Of a stretch of DNA of 64,000 nucleotides, positions 13,573-25,466 are shown in pieces (the first letter of the stretch is position 1; every line of letters starts with the position of its first letter). The DNA is from Bryoerythrophyllum caledonicum. Lineage: Eukaryota > Streptophyta > Bryopsida > Pottiales > Pottiaceae. The stretch covers positions 3,748,180-3,812,179 of the forward strand of contig OZ020526.1 of NCBI GenBank assembly GCA_963971425.1, read 5' to 3'. The translations under genes and the position numbers were made by a program. The notes under the pieces are model-generated. The model was given only the letters and a program-made list of their open reading frames with translations, was not told where the DNA came from and made no database searches.

Positions 13573-14869
13573 CTGATAAGTTGTAAAAACTGTGACACGA
13601 ATCATCCCGTGGCCCATACGCGGTCTCCAGCAACGTCGTCGGAGCTTGATGGTGATAACGTTGGGATGTTGTTGTTGTTATTGCCTCCGGGATTTGCGCC
13701 ACCAACAGATGCATCTGGGCTTGCCAAAAACTAGCCGCCTCGTGGTTGCTATCCCATAACACATCATGGTTAACGTGCAGCGTCGGGTCGGAGAGAATGG
13801 ACGTGGGCAACATGGGGTTCAGCTTGGCTTGGGAGGTGGTGGAGTCACCGGGGCTATGGCGGCAGGGGTAATCAGGATGATCCTGGCTTCCAGATGTGGA
13901 GCTTGACTCTGCGTTCCAAAGTGGCACAGATTGCTGATGAAACACGTGACTGACTTCTGAGAACTCAAGTCCTGGTGCGGAACCTGGGGCCGGCGACTGT
14001 GCTTGGCTAGCATCGGCGACTTCAGCTGCTTTCCATGAGCTCATGAAGGCTTCGGCGTCTGATCTGCGTTCGTAGCTGCTGGCTGAAGGCCGCGGCGAGT
14101 GAGCGGAGTTGGAACAGAGCCTGGCCTCGGTCTCCAGGCGCACTCTGTCCCACTGCGACATGTGGCTTTGAGTTGGTGACACCAAGGAAGAACTGAATTT
14201 GTTCATCTCCAGTGCAAGAGCAGCTGGTGAGCAGCTCGTAGCCTCTACCTCTACCGTGTCGAGATCGTGTGTGCTGCTGTTGCTGTTGGTGCAGCTGCTG
14301 CTGCAGGGCTTGTGCGTCACGGGATCGATGCCCAGTTGCAGCAGCCGCTTCTTCAGGTGCGTGTTCCAGTAATTCTTTATTTCGTTGTCGGTCCGCCCGG
14401 GCAGATGCGCTGCTATGGTCGACCATCTGGAACGACGTCATCACAGTAGAGCCGATTGAGTTTCAGAGTCTGGAACCCTACAGGGTCACAAGCAAAGAAA
14501 CTGCGACCTTTCAGTACTACTTCGTACCTGTTTCCGAGGATGGCGTGCAGGTGTACAATCATGTGATCCTCCGCTTCCGAGAATCGACCGCGCTTGATGT
14601 CAGGCCGAAGGTAGTTCGTCCATCTCAATCGACAGCTCTTCCCACAACGCTGTAGACCTGCATAGAACACAAAGTTGCAGTCAGCAACGGTCACCGAGAG
14701 GTACAGATCACTCGATCAACAAAAATCGAAGACCAGGACCTGCATTCTTCGGCAGAGCACGCCAGCTCCCGTGCCCATGCTGCTCGAGGTACGCCACCAG
14801 CTTCCGATCCTCATCCGGCGTCCACGGCCCTCGCCTGAGCGCGTCCTCACCACACGGCGCCCTCACCAT
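13520..14869 (-). CDS. R2R3-MYB transcription factor, three exons
   Basis: Exons 14869-14740, 14657-14528 and 14426-13520 join by GT-AG introns in frame to 388 residues. R2 spans [10 protein letters not shown] to YLRPDI with all three spaced tryptophans. R3 spans RGRFSEAED to NTHLKKR, with F replacing the first W as usual. The [12 protein letters not shown] end and the two canonical intron positions are those of plant R2R3-MYBs, which bind MYB core sites in nuclear DNA. The start chosen gives the usual MVRAPC N-terminus; a Met ten codons upstream is possible. The tail is Ser/Gln/His-rich with no clear repression motif. The last roughly 17 codons are encoded by a transposon remnant, so the native C-terminus was altered. 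The subgroup and target genes cannot be told. Confidence 0.9.
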
Positions 14870-15689
14870 CTCCACAACCCGCCCAGCTCTCACGCGCACC
14901 GATCACTAAATTCCCCCAACGCAACCGCAACATCATCTGTAACTCCTACAATCCAACTTGATCACGCCCCTGTCAGAGGTGGCCCTCACATGCAGGCTTA
15001 TGTAAGCGGACATGATGCTCGCGGCAGGCGTTGGCTGCAGCGAAAACGACCGCAGATGCTATTCCAGGGATCGACCAGTGAGAACGGGGGCGGGCGGTTA
15101 GTGAGGCTGATACTGTGATGGATCACGTGTCAGAGGCGTTGAGGGTGATAAATGCGGGGCAAAAATAAGGGGCGAAAAGCTGGGCGGAGGCGCCGGGAAG
15201 GGGAGCGCGAAGTGCCCAGGAAGGGCGGCCATGTGGGGACGCCATGAGATTGGCAATACCGGCGCCGAATTCCTCGTCCACTCATCACTAGCGCCATCAC
15301 GACGCCGCGACAAGCTCTATTTTCCCCTCGCTGTCCTTGCTGTGCTATGGGCGCTCTCTTCTGTTGGCTACTTGCTAAGATATTGGAAATTTGATAATGT
15401 GTGGAAAGAAGAGGAGAGATTTTGACAACACAGCGTGTGACTCCTCACTCCTTCCATGCCAAGTCACCTCTTCCTATGACAGTAGACTTGGGAGAGTAGT
15501 TACTAGATAGATGCACATGGAGCTTCATCTCCCAGATATGGTCCCTAAAAGTCCGGGTTGGGCTCTTCATGCCCACACCAGTTTCATGGTAAAATCTGAT
15601 GTGGTTCCTAATCCAACCATTGGGTTATCCTCTTTTAATTTATCTTTTTGACCATATTAGTAGTTCATTCATGACTCATTGTTCACATA
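14870..15689. other. Upstream region of the MYB gene
   Basis: GC-richer than the surroundings up to about 15330, consistent with 5' UTR and promoter. No second gene could be supported on the plus strand. No clear TATA box could be fixed. Confidence 0.35.
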
Positions 15690-15912
15690 GAGTTCCAAAT
15701 GAGTTCTACAGTGTTCCCATCTCATTCCCACTTCGTTCATAGGGCATTCCCATAGAATTCCGAGCCCGTTCTCAATGAAGTTCCCTACGTGTTCCTGAAT
15801 ATTACCACAACGTTCCCAATGGATTTCCATGTTGTTTCCCAGAGTTCCCCATCGCTCCTCATTAGTTCCAACGCATTCCCCCCGTTCCGGAAGAGTTCCC
15901 AACACGTTTACA
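15690..15912. repeat. Degenerate 11-bp periodic repeat (TTCCCA...)
   Basis: The motif TTCC(C/G)A recurs about every 11 bp (occasionally 21-22) some 17 to 20 times, with variable bases between. Only the phase and the TTCC core are kept. Confidence 0.7.
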
Positions 15913-16213
15913 TTGGGAACCAATTTATACTTTTAAAATTACATCCGAAATTACTTTTTGGTTTGTGGAATCCACCACAAATCGTTGGAGCCTCACGCAG
16001 GCCCATCCGCACACATGTGCGTAAGCCTACTATTTGGTCTGCGGCATTTACCCGGGGTTGCCTATTGTTATCACAATTGCATGATCTGTAGAAGCAATAT
16101 TTAAGACTTTTGAAGGCCAAAACAATAATGTTAATTGCAATGTGATTGTGGTCTTTACTGCGCACTAAGCCAAACAAGCTTTCAATCTCCATGTTCCCTG
16201 TTCTACTGCTATA

Positions 16214-16780
16214 GGATTTTGTTGTCTAAAGAAAGATCGATAATCACAACAGATTGAGAATCCTAACCAACATCAAATAAATGAAAACATACAGTAAAAC
16301 AAGTATACGTAGTGCACTCTCAAGGAAAGAGATGCAAATCACACGTAGTCAAGCGTCTCGCACGCCACGAAGGAATAATTAACAAGTGCAAGATAGTGGA
16401 AAAGTATATAAGAGCCTTTACTAATGACTATACCATCACCTACAAGCAAGAACTCAAAATCTCTATTCTCCATCCTAACTCACAAAGCTTGACTTGACAA
16501 AGACGTCAAGTCAAAGATGCGTGCGGCGCTATATGCATACACACAACCATAAGTGGATGGAAAACATTTCACAAATGAATGTCGTGCGCCCCCGTACGTC
16601 CCTAAACCCATAGATTAGTTAAACACTACGAAGTAGAGAGGCCCTCGACGCCACGTCCCGTGATAGCTGTTGTGTAAAGAAAGATTGATATCCAGAACAG
16701 ATCGAGAGTCCTAACCAACATCAAATAACTCAAAACATACACTCAAACAAGTATAAGTAGTAAACCCTCAAGTGCCCTCT
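16214..16780. repeat. Direct 110-bp duplication flanking the left LTR
   Basis: About 16220-16317 and 16669-16779 are near-copies (sharing 'aacatcaaataa', 'caagtata' and 'taaagaaagat'). They lie immediately on either side of the left LTR. The right LTR lacks this sequence on both sides. Confidence 0.65.
16318..16666 (-). repeat. Left (3') LTR of the Gypsy element
   Basis: Aligns over its whole length with 25467-25854, including the runs 'gatgcaaatcacacgtagtc' and 'gagaggccctc'. It lacks a block of about 40 bp present in the right copy. The ends have decayed from TGTCAAG...GTGACA to TCTCAAG...GTGATAG. Divergence of the two LTRs shows the insertion is old. Confidence 0.75.
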
Positions 16781-17087
16781 CCTAGCGGATAAAAAGACCT
16801 CTATCTAGCTACGATCAAACAATACTAACAAGACTAAACGCCATGATGATGTCACTGCAACAACTCTACGCATCTAGTCAAAGCTATCGTCCGTCGCCAA
16901 ATCAATAAGCATATGAAAAGTAACAAAGAGAGGGTAGTTCGGGTGCAATGTAAGCCCCATCTTTAATCGCCTTGGGCAACTTTGTTGCCAATTCCTTAGT
17001 CAATCTTCACGTTGTCTATCCTTGAATCAAATCCACGAACTGCAACTAGATAGCAACGCACCACACAGTGACAAGTCCCCGAGGAAT

Positions 17088-17340
17088 TCAAGTTGTTTCA
17101 TCTAGTAAAACGTGGATTGAAGACCTCCGACAACAAGGGCAAGTCCAATCTCCAGATGGTAGAGTAGAAAGAGGCGGCGTCAAGCAAGCCATATGCCAAC
17201 GACGCTGGCAGTAATCACAAAGCAACATGGCAGCCGCACCCTCCTTCTTGCCACAGACAAAACACAAAAGACCGTTTGGCAGACCAGCCAACTCCGGAGA
17301 AACGCAGTCATCAATGAGTAAATCGCAGGGAGCACAATTC
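17088..17340 (-). pseudogene. PHD finger at the C-terminal end of Gypsy pol
   Basis: The minus strand encodes a PHD zinc finger. CFVC is followed by the LLCDYCQRRWHMACLTPPL core and WTCPCC, giving the C4-H-C3 ligand set. It is preceded by a short Cys-containing stretch (CAPC) and ends 67 codons after a Met, near 17088. PHD fingers read histone H3 tails, so in a retrotransposon it could guide integration or bind chromatin, taking the place chromodomains have in chromoviruses; that role is inference. The segment is in line with the integrase C-terminal region but separated by a stop near 17364. No host gene context is seen. Confidence 0.8.
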
Positions 17341-17559
17341 TTAGAGTGCTCCTGATACTCTCAGCCATCCTTGCCTTTGAGCAACGAGATACCACTGAGC
17401 AGCACATCCTTCACGCGATGAATAGTACGGCCTGCCTTGACATCCAACGTTGTAGGGCCCAACACTGTAGAAAACCGTAATCCTTGTAGAAAAACGTCAC
17501 AGCTGAGGTCGGTAGGCACCGCTACGAATACAAGCGTACCGTAAGGTGTCACCATGTTG

Positions 17560-18420
17560 AGCGATGGGAAAATTCTCCATGGCCATGGATATAGTCCGCT
17601 TGAAGAACTCCGCTCAATTCCGTAGACACTGGGCCCACACCTCCGGATCGTCCAAAGTCCAAATCCACAACCGGAGCCAATTTTTTCAGAACGGAACTCG
17701 GTAAAATTGGCTCCCGCCCGTACAACAATTGATATGGAGTGAAAGCAGCCAGTGAAGCCTGCCGGCTAAACTAGTACCCCATGGCGATCCATAATATCAT
17801 CAGATGCCAATTAGAGTGGCCACCCTAAAGTAATCCAAACTTCCGTAGGCCTCGCTTCACGGTCTGAACCACACGCTCCGCCAAACTGTCCGCTTCTGGG
17901 TGATCTCGAGAAGCCGTATGATGGTCAATCAAAGCCTTGGTACACAAGCTCTAAAAGCCCCAAGGAACTCACACCCTTGGTCTGTCAAAACCTCAGCTGG
18001 GGCTCAAAAACGAGCCAACACCCGGTCGAGGAATGCCATGGCCGCCAACTCTAAAGAGTTCTGCGGAAGAGCCACGAGTTCAATCCACTCGCTAAAATGC
18101 TCCACCATCACCAAGACATACATGGCTCCGCGTGGAGTCACGACAAGTGGACCAACAGAATCCAAAAACCACTGGTATACTAGCCCCATAATAGGCAAAG
18201 GCTACAACTGGGTTGACAAGGTGTTGAAGCTCGATCTAACTTGATCACATATTTCACATCGAAAAACATACGTGGCGACCTGTTGATACATGCCGGTCCA
18301 CCAATATTGGTTGCGCAACATCAAATGAGTTCGTTGCACATCAAAATATCCTAGGTCTTTGTGTACTTGCCGTACCAACGAAGCCCTGTGATTTGGCCTT
18401 GGAACTATGCGCCTAGTCCC
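17560..18420 (-). pseudogene. Gypsy integrase (HHCC zinc finger and DDE core), broken
   Basis: An HHCC zinc finger is readable (VHKDLGYF...H, then CEIC) at about 18370-18250. The catalytic core follows, with DSVGPL near 18160, VMVEHFSEWIEL near 18110 and TDQGCEF near 17990. The second aspartate is present. The region with the catalytic glutamate is disrupted by stops and shifts. It would join the cDNA to the target. A C-terminal extension continues to about 17361 before the PHD finger. Confidence 0.8.
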
Positions 18421-18699
18421 ATTTGGCTACACTCAAAACAGAAGGCCGTTCTTCCAACGGAACCTGGTTATTTGGTGCCCAATTCTATTACGCTCCATAG
18501 CAGAAAGAACTGGAAGAAGTGTCCTATGTTATAGCTTGTGCAAAACTAGACCGTATTCCTAAACATCGCTAACAACTTGGGCCCTATCTGGTTCTTCATT
18601 CATTGCCAAATCACGCAACGTTGATGCGGAGCCAGACATCAACGTGAAGGAAGCCGCTACATGCCACCCCAGAACTGACTCTCCGGAAATGACTCCCTC

Positions 18700-20235
18700 T
18701 CACAATCTCCATGCCACTTGACACGAGTCAGATCCTCTTCCGAAGAACTTGGATTGCAAGATAGACAATCTGCATCCAAGTTCGTGAAGCCCGCCAAATA
18801 TACAACCTCAAAGTCATACCCCTAAAGCAACAAAGTCCACCCGACGAGCTTGCCAGTAACCTTGTTAGACTCCATGAGCCACTTCAAAGGCTCATGGTCG
18901 GTCACCAACGTAAAACGTTGCCCATACAAATAGGGCCTACAATGGACTATGGCCCAAACCGCGGCCAAAGCCTCCTCCTCATATGACGAATAGTTGGACT
19001 CCGCGTTGTTGTTGCTCCTAGAAGCAAACCCCACAATGTAATCACGTCCTCCATCACCCTTCTAAGTCAACACTACCCCCAATCCCACAACACTCCAGTT
19101 TGTGTGCAACTGAAAGGGTCGTGTAGCATCTAGACGCCGCAGCATAGGCGCTAAATTGAGTTTCAGCTTCAAAGTAGCAAATGCATGTTGCTGCTCCTGT
19201 CCCCATGTCCATGGCTGATCCCTCCCTGTGAGAATAGTCAACGGTTTAGCAATTAAACTAAAGTTCTTGACAAACCACTGATAGTAATTTGCCAAGCCAA
19301 AAAATGCTCAAAGCCGTGACACGTCGATTGGGGCAACAATCTTCTACAACGCATCCACCTTGGCTTGCTGCACGCCAAGATCCCCTAGAACAATCATATG
19401 TCCCGAATATGGAAACCGGTCATGAAAGAACTTGCACTTCCCATGGTGCAAGCGCAATCCCCACTGCCGTCACCTCTTGAGTACCGCCTGAAGATGCCTC
19501 ACATGCTCTTGTGGACGGCTACTAAAAATGATAACATCATCATGTAGCATCGGGTAAATGGTAAACTGGTCAACACCCGGTCCATCACCCTCTGAAACTC
19601 AGCGGGTGCATTTTAGAGGCCAAATAGAAGAAACTTCCAATGATAGAGGTGATTTCTCCCATCCTGATCAACTCTTTAGAATGCAGTCATCACCCGGTCA
19701 TCCACCATCAATGGTAACTGGTGATAACCAGATTGCAAATCTAGAGTACTAAATACTCTAGCGTGGCCAACCACATCAAATAACTCCTCCGGCGTGGACA
19801 TGGAATATTTATCAGACTTGGTCTTGCGGTTGACTGGCCCATAAGCCCCACATATCTGCTTCTCTATCTAGTTGCCAGAGATATCCTACTTCGATGGCAT
19901 AGCCGTAGCACAAGCGTACTCACTGTTAGAAAGCTCAATCAAGCTGGCGGCCAACAACTCGTAACAACGAGTCTAAACTCTAACTTTCTTTGAAAGATTG
20001 AGCTTGTACGGTTGTTCAATAATAAGGTGGTTGTCCTCCAACTGAACGTGAATGGGCTTGCCTCTATAGCCCTCCAAATCATGGAGACTGAAGGCAAAAC
20101 AACTACGATACAAATGCATAAACACTCGTACCCTTCGTGCCTCGGCACCGGTAAGATGTGGCCCCAAATCCAAAGGCCAGTCATCAAACTCCATGGTCTC
20201 CTCTCCACCCTAGAAGACTTAACGCGTATCGGCAC
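18700..20235 (-). pseudogene. Gypsy reverse transcriptase and RNase H, broken
   Basis: RT remains include the start of the palm and the catalytic box, read as HDDVIIFS near 19530 in place of the usual YxDD. The connection segment ANYYQWFVKNFSLIAKPL lies near 19290 and RNase H (SNNNAESNYSSYEEEALAA, TDHEPLKWLM) at 19034-18840. Numerous in-frame stops (for example near 19061, 19296 and 19960) break the frame. Order and motifs are those of Ty3/Gypsy pol. Confidence 0.85.
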
Positions 20236-20526
20236 GGGCGGTGATTGCTACTTAGTAGCAAAGACGGCATTCATGCCCCTAGACTCCTCACTCACGGAAT
20301 CCATAGAGAATCCCGTGTCATGATGATAAGACCGGAAAAGATATCGCAGGCATCCTCTCAACCAAAGTCCTTGGCCAAGGCTGCAAAGACACGCTGAGCA
20401 CAAAGCTCCTCAGCTCCATGCCTCTTCAAATGGAAAAACAACTTTGCTTCCTCCATCTCTATGAGATGTGGCATCGTTGCCTTATGACCATTAGAGTCTG
20501 TTCCTAGCACGCGCGGATGGTCACGC

Positions 20527-21520
20527 TTACACCGTTGACAACAAAACAAAGGCCACAAATTCAAACAAGAGTGTTGAGGTCATGGCTTGACCCAACAAAT
20601 AACAACGCAAGACCTCAGAATGATCTAGTGCGGCGATGGTGCAAAAGCCCAACGCTTGGTCCCTCTCATTGGCGAAAGGCTCCTTGTAAGTTTGGGAAGT
20701 AGAATCCCAAACCATGCCCGAACCGTGTATCCTAAAGGCAAACAACCCCCGGTGAAACGAGTGTGGTTAACCACGGACAATGGTGAGTTATCATCATTGG
20801 TAGCCTCTGTGGAAACATGGTGATCATCCAAGATGTCATTAATTTGACAACAAGTGGGCCGCTCCACGTGAGCCAATGCATAATAGAGAGTCGTCAAAGG
20901 AGCCAGATTGGTCCAAATTCAACGTAGCCGATGGGCATATGGGCCCAACACTGCGGCATCGACAAAAATGGGAGGACGAAGAAGGTAATGAATGTATGCA
21001 CCATCCTCACGCACCTTCGTCCGAGTGTCCCCAAATGGGAGTGGATTCTCAAAAATGTACCCCGGTGGCGTCGATTGGTGGGTAATCCACCAGTGGATGA
21101 GCCTGAGCCAATCCGCAAAGAGACCCGACGGTTGATCATCTAAGTTGCGGCCACTGCTCGTCCGTGAATGGCCTTGGTAGGGCCATCCGACAATTGCCAA
21201 GTCCACATGACCGGCGTAGATCATCTCTACTGATCAACATCACATCACGTGGCAAATTGCTAAAATACCCAGAGATAGCAGAAGGCTGTAACTGCTCAGA
21301 TACAAGGCCAAAAGACGTTGAATGTGATGGTGATCGACATGGTTGGCTGCAAAGTCACTATCCACATCGATGTATTGGCGTACCTTGAGCCCGGTTTCCA
21401 ACACGGCCGTGAGCCCAGTATTGATATTGGCGAAAAGCTCCACGAGGATAATACCCTCATCCGGTCGTCGCCACTGAATAGTGGAAGCCAACAACAGAGT
21501 GGAAGAGTCCAGTGAAAGAT
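20527..21520 (-). pseudogene. DNA (cytosine-5) methyltransferase domain inside Gypsy pol
   Basis: Roughly 310 codons show the ordered C5-MTase motifs: motif I as VELFANINTGLTAVLE (canonical FAGxG, here altered) near 21480-21430; motif IV as GWPYQGHSR near 21190-21165, where the catalytic PCQ cysteine is Tyr (TGC to TAC); motif VI as YIFENP near 21050; motif VIII region as AHRLR-stop-IWTNLAP near 20930; and motif IX/X as NERDQALGF...LLGQAM near 20680-20580. Stops and shifts occur, so this copy cannot work. An active enzyme would methylate cytosine in DNA, possibly the element's own cDNA. DNMT-bearing retrotransposons are reported from charophytes and dinoflagellates, so the architecture has precedent. 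Confidence 0.85.
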
Positions 21521-22170
21521 GTGGAGCATCTAGAGCATCCATGATCTTTTGGCTACGACGAGTGGGCTCCATTTGAATCTCCCGTGGAGGAAGTGGATTC
21601 CTAAAATGACGTGTAGGGATCTCCACTGATCTGTCCTCAAGTGATTCTAGTCTCGACATAAAAGCATGTGTCTCCTCCAAAAGCGTAGAACTGCATGGCA
21701 AATCGGATGCCAAGACATTGCATCCAAACATAACATTTGTCGTGGAAGTCACAATGCTAGCTGCGAAGACAACCGGAATGAACTTCTTTCTCCCATCATT
21801 GGTAGACCACCCAAACCTAATCCAAGCCTCCTCCGTCTAGTTATCCATTCCAAAATCGAGTGGATAAGGTGCCTGCTGACCCTCCAGAATGTTGTAGTTG
21901 GTGGCACCAGTGACAATGCACTAGAGAGATACGTGAGAGAACAAGAGACCAAAGTCCAGCCGAACATCAAGTACAACGGATGTCGGATGTACCCCCTGGC
22001 CTTCTCCGTGCCCCCAACCGATGAAAGAATCGTAAATGGGCAAGGCTAGAGCTCCAAAGCATTTAGATCCAAATTGTGGGCTAGCTACTTCCCAATCATC
22101 ACTAGTAGGGTCCCCGAGTCCAACATAATACTTAGGGCAGTAGCTTGAGTGGAGTTGCCGTCCGTATCGC
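21521..22170 (-). pseudogene. Gypsy aspartic protease and linker to the methyltransferase
   Basis: The minus strand reads SIMLDSGTLLVMIGK at about 22135-22090. The D-S/T-G triad and the following hydrophobic strand fit a retroviral-type aspartic protease. The rest of the fold runs through about 21880 in shifting frames. A linker of about 120 residues, rich in Ser, Leu and Arg, follows in one frame and leads straight into methyltransferase motif I. This ties the methyltransferase to the polyprotein. Confidence 0.65.
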
Positions 22171-22799
22171 GAACCACTATGATTCCGTTGTCATTCACCA
22201 AACGTACCACCCCTGGGCGTACACTACGTCACTCCCGTGCTGACCGAGCCACAACATCAGACAAATAAGCCACTCCAAAGATCAATGACTGATCTCCACA
22301 AGACTGCTTTGTAGGTGTGGAAGTAGCATTGGCCTCAAACGCGGAAATAGCCTCCGCCACCAACTTGGCTCACATTGCCACCAAATCTTTCTCAGTGGGT
22401 GGAGTCATCAGTGCCTGCAACACCTCCAATCATGGCATGGGTACCTTGCCCTCTAGCATGCTATCCGTCAAATCAAATACACGGATGGTTGAAAATCCGG
22501 TGTCAGAAAGTTTATACTGGCAAACATCGGCAACTGCAACACCTTATATGCCAAGGTGTATACGGCATCTACACCAGTGGAAGAAATTGGTGGAATGGGA
22601 GTCGGAGTAAGAGCAGCAGAAGAAATAGCCGTATCTACAATATTGAACAAAAGAGCCAGTCGGGTTTGGCCAATATGGTCTGACAAACCCGTGTGACGTA
22701 GACGGCCAGTACTACCCAACACGGTGGAAAAAGGTGCCTTCGCCTGTGTGGTAGTCTGAGCACGAGTGGCAACCACTGCCACAATCTTATCTGGAGCAC

Positions 22800-24245
22800 C
22801 AAACAAGTAGCAATCTAGGGCTAAAGATGAGCCATGACCCCTCACCGGAGGCCGTGTGTCCCCTAAGAGGCCATCGCACTCATCTGCTTCTTGAGTTCCG
22901 CGAGTTGGGCGTGAAGTGTCTTTACCACATTTGATCCAGCTGCTGAAGACCCTGGGCGCTTCTCCGGTGAAGAGCAAAGCATTTCTCGTCACTGTGGCCA
23001 CTCTTGCCACAATGGGAAAATATCACGGTCTTCTTTTCCTTGCCCCCAGCCTTCTCTACAGGCTTGGCCGCCTCAATCTTGAACTTGACCTTTTCTGCCC
23101 CACCCCTTCTTCTTTGAGCAATTGGAGTCCCCCTAGGTATGCCCGGCCTGTCAACAAGCTCAACAATATACAACCTTTTCAGGTTGTGACTCCACCAAGC
23201 TAACAATAGATGTAGCTGGCTTCTTGGGCTTCAGAGCCTCTAATACTGACGTGACCAAATCCGTGGCCTCGCTCATGCCCAACGTTCTATCGAGGGCTTC
23301 CACCTCGGCGAATGTCTGTGCCAAAATGGCGTTTCCCTGATACCGGAAAATAAGATGCGGTGCAATCAACTCCACCATCCGCCTATCTAGTTTAGAGATG
23401 AAGATCTTCACCAGCTGACGCTTAGTGAACACATTATCGACCTCCGCTAACAACTGTGCCAACCAGGTTTACATAGTGCGTAGGATATCATCTTTCTCCC
23501 GACGGAAATTCTGGATGCGTTGCATCTGATCACGCATCATCTGATCACGCATGAACCCTCTATAGTCCACCTCCACATGCACCATAATCTACGCCAAAGG
23601 ATCTAAGGCTGACAAATTGCCAACCGCCACCAATGTCGGACGTGTGGCTATGGCCAAATGCGACATGGCTTCCATGCCAGCCCGTTCACCCACAATGGCA
23701 ATATCCTTGTCTCTGGAGTCTTTACCGAGGAAACTCTCTTCCACCTTAGGCTCTTCAATGGAAATCGAGAGTTTGGCAATTGCACTCTCCTTGAGCACAG
23801 TTACCAACTTCACACGTTGGCGCCAGTTCTCCTCAACGGAACGCAACGCTGCATTGTCTTAGGTGGTCCACCTCTCATATGACTAAAGGGCCTCCAACTT
23901 CAAATGTTGCGGCAAGAGCTCGAACGCATACCAATCGTTAAACAATGGCGTCCCTTGGCGCTTCTCTTTCATCCAGGTCTGGAATTGGAGCTGCCAATTA
24001 GGCCAGGAGATGCTCCGAGTCTGTCCCAAGAACTTCTCCAGCACAAAATGATGGAGATCGTCCTCTATGTTGTCAAATGTGCTTACGCCCCAAGCCCAAA
24101 GCCTACGGTCAGTATCAAACGCCGAAACAAACTCAAAAGCCTCGTCGGTATCCGACCCTTGCCCAAAGTCTGCCGTGGAAGCACTCTCCAAATGATTTGG
24201 TGAGGGGGAATGGGAATACCGACTCCACGTATTCACTGTAAACAA
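22800..24245 (-). pseudogene. Gypsy gag with degenerate zinc knuckle
   Basis: A capsid-like retrotransposon gag region spans about 24245-23160 (for example LGQTRSISWPNWQLQFQTWM and FISKLDRRMVELIAPHL). It is followed by a CCHC knuckle near 23010-22970. In that knuckle the first Cys is Phe (TTT for TGT): FSHCGKSGHSDEKC. Gag would form the particle and bind RNA. Stops break the frame near 23880, 23590 and 23470. Confidence 0.75.
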
Positions 24246-25466
24246 AAACCACCTTGAGATCTATCTAAGGGTACAATCTAAAGGGTAAAGGTACAAATCA
24301 GCAACCTCCACCTACAAAACCACCAAACTTTATGGATCACTGGTCATCACCTCCGACGAGCACATCTCCAACCACAACCCCCCACATAAAAAATTTTGCT
24401 GGCCAAGAACCCGTCTTTAGCTCTGCAGTACCTTATCACAATCTGGGACAACAAGAAAATAGGGCCACCGGAAAACACCGGCAACAAGCCCGTATCACGA
24501 GGGAGGTATCGCACAATAATCCAGAAATCAAAACCGGATCCTCCCTCCAACAACATAAAAGCAGAATGGACAAGATCAGAGCCACTAGCACACGCCTATT
24601 GTGGATGATCCCAAGTCGCAATACCTGCAATGCAAAGAGAAACACTCGCAAGTGTTCCCTCTAATGTCTAAAACTAAGAAGTAATGGAACGTTGACCGCG
24701 GTGTTTAGAAACACAAATTCCTTTAATGCAATTGAGACAATGGATGATTTGACACGTCAATAAGCCTATTCAATACTAAAATTGGATTAAATGGCAAAAT
24801 ACTTAACCAAAGGCGCAAATTTCACTCACATCCGAGTCAAATTGCCCACGCAAACTACCTCCAAAGTTTAGACACTAATTTTTTTTAAAGCTACATAAAA
24901 ATGTGGGCTTTTCAAAATCCTACAAACTTCAATTTTTCTACTTTCCGAGACTAACACTATTATTAAGAGTCCAAAACCGCACTTGAATTGAAAAATAATG
25001 ATATTTGCAAAACTTAGCATTTGCAAAATTCAATTTCAACAACTTTGACACCAAAACTGGCAGTTTAAGGTTCTCGGCACGGTTTAGGGTCCCAACGGAA
25101 TAACGTACCCAATTTGCAATTGGGTCCCTACTAGTGTGAACACGGCTAATAAGAAACCGATTCACACAATAGTCCAAAGCGTTTGCCCGACGCAGTGTAA
25201 ATGGGTTAACAAAAAAACTAGTTCTGATAAAGTCCCAAATCACTTATAGTGTGGACGCGCTAATGCAGAAATTAGCTCCAGTAACTCCTCTTCCTCCTCC
25301 AATTCTTCCATCAGTCATGATTTCCTCAAAATTTGTCAAACTCGCGAAGTTTTTGTTGCGATCTCCTCCTTTATACTCGCCCTATGATATAGTTTTGAGT
25401 ACCCAATTTTTTTAGCTCACCCAAGCTTAAATTCAAGAACTAAAGAGAGGAACGTGGGAAGGTCTT
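24246..25466. other. Gypsy 5' untranslated region, no gene
   Basis: Between gag and the right LTR no coding sequence is recognised. AT-rich with short purine runs. It presumably holds the leader and packaging sequence. Confidence 0.4.
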
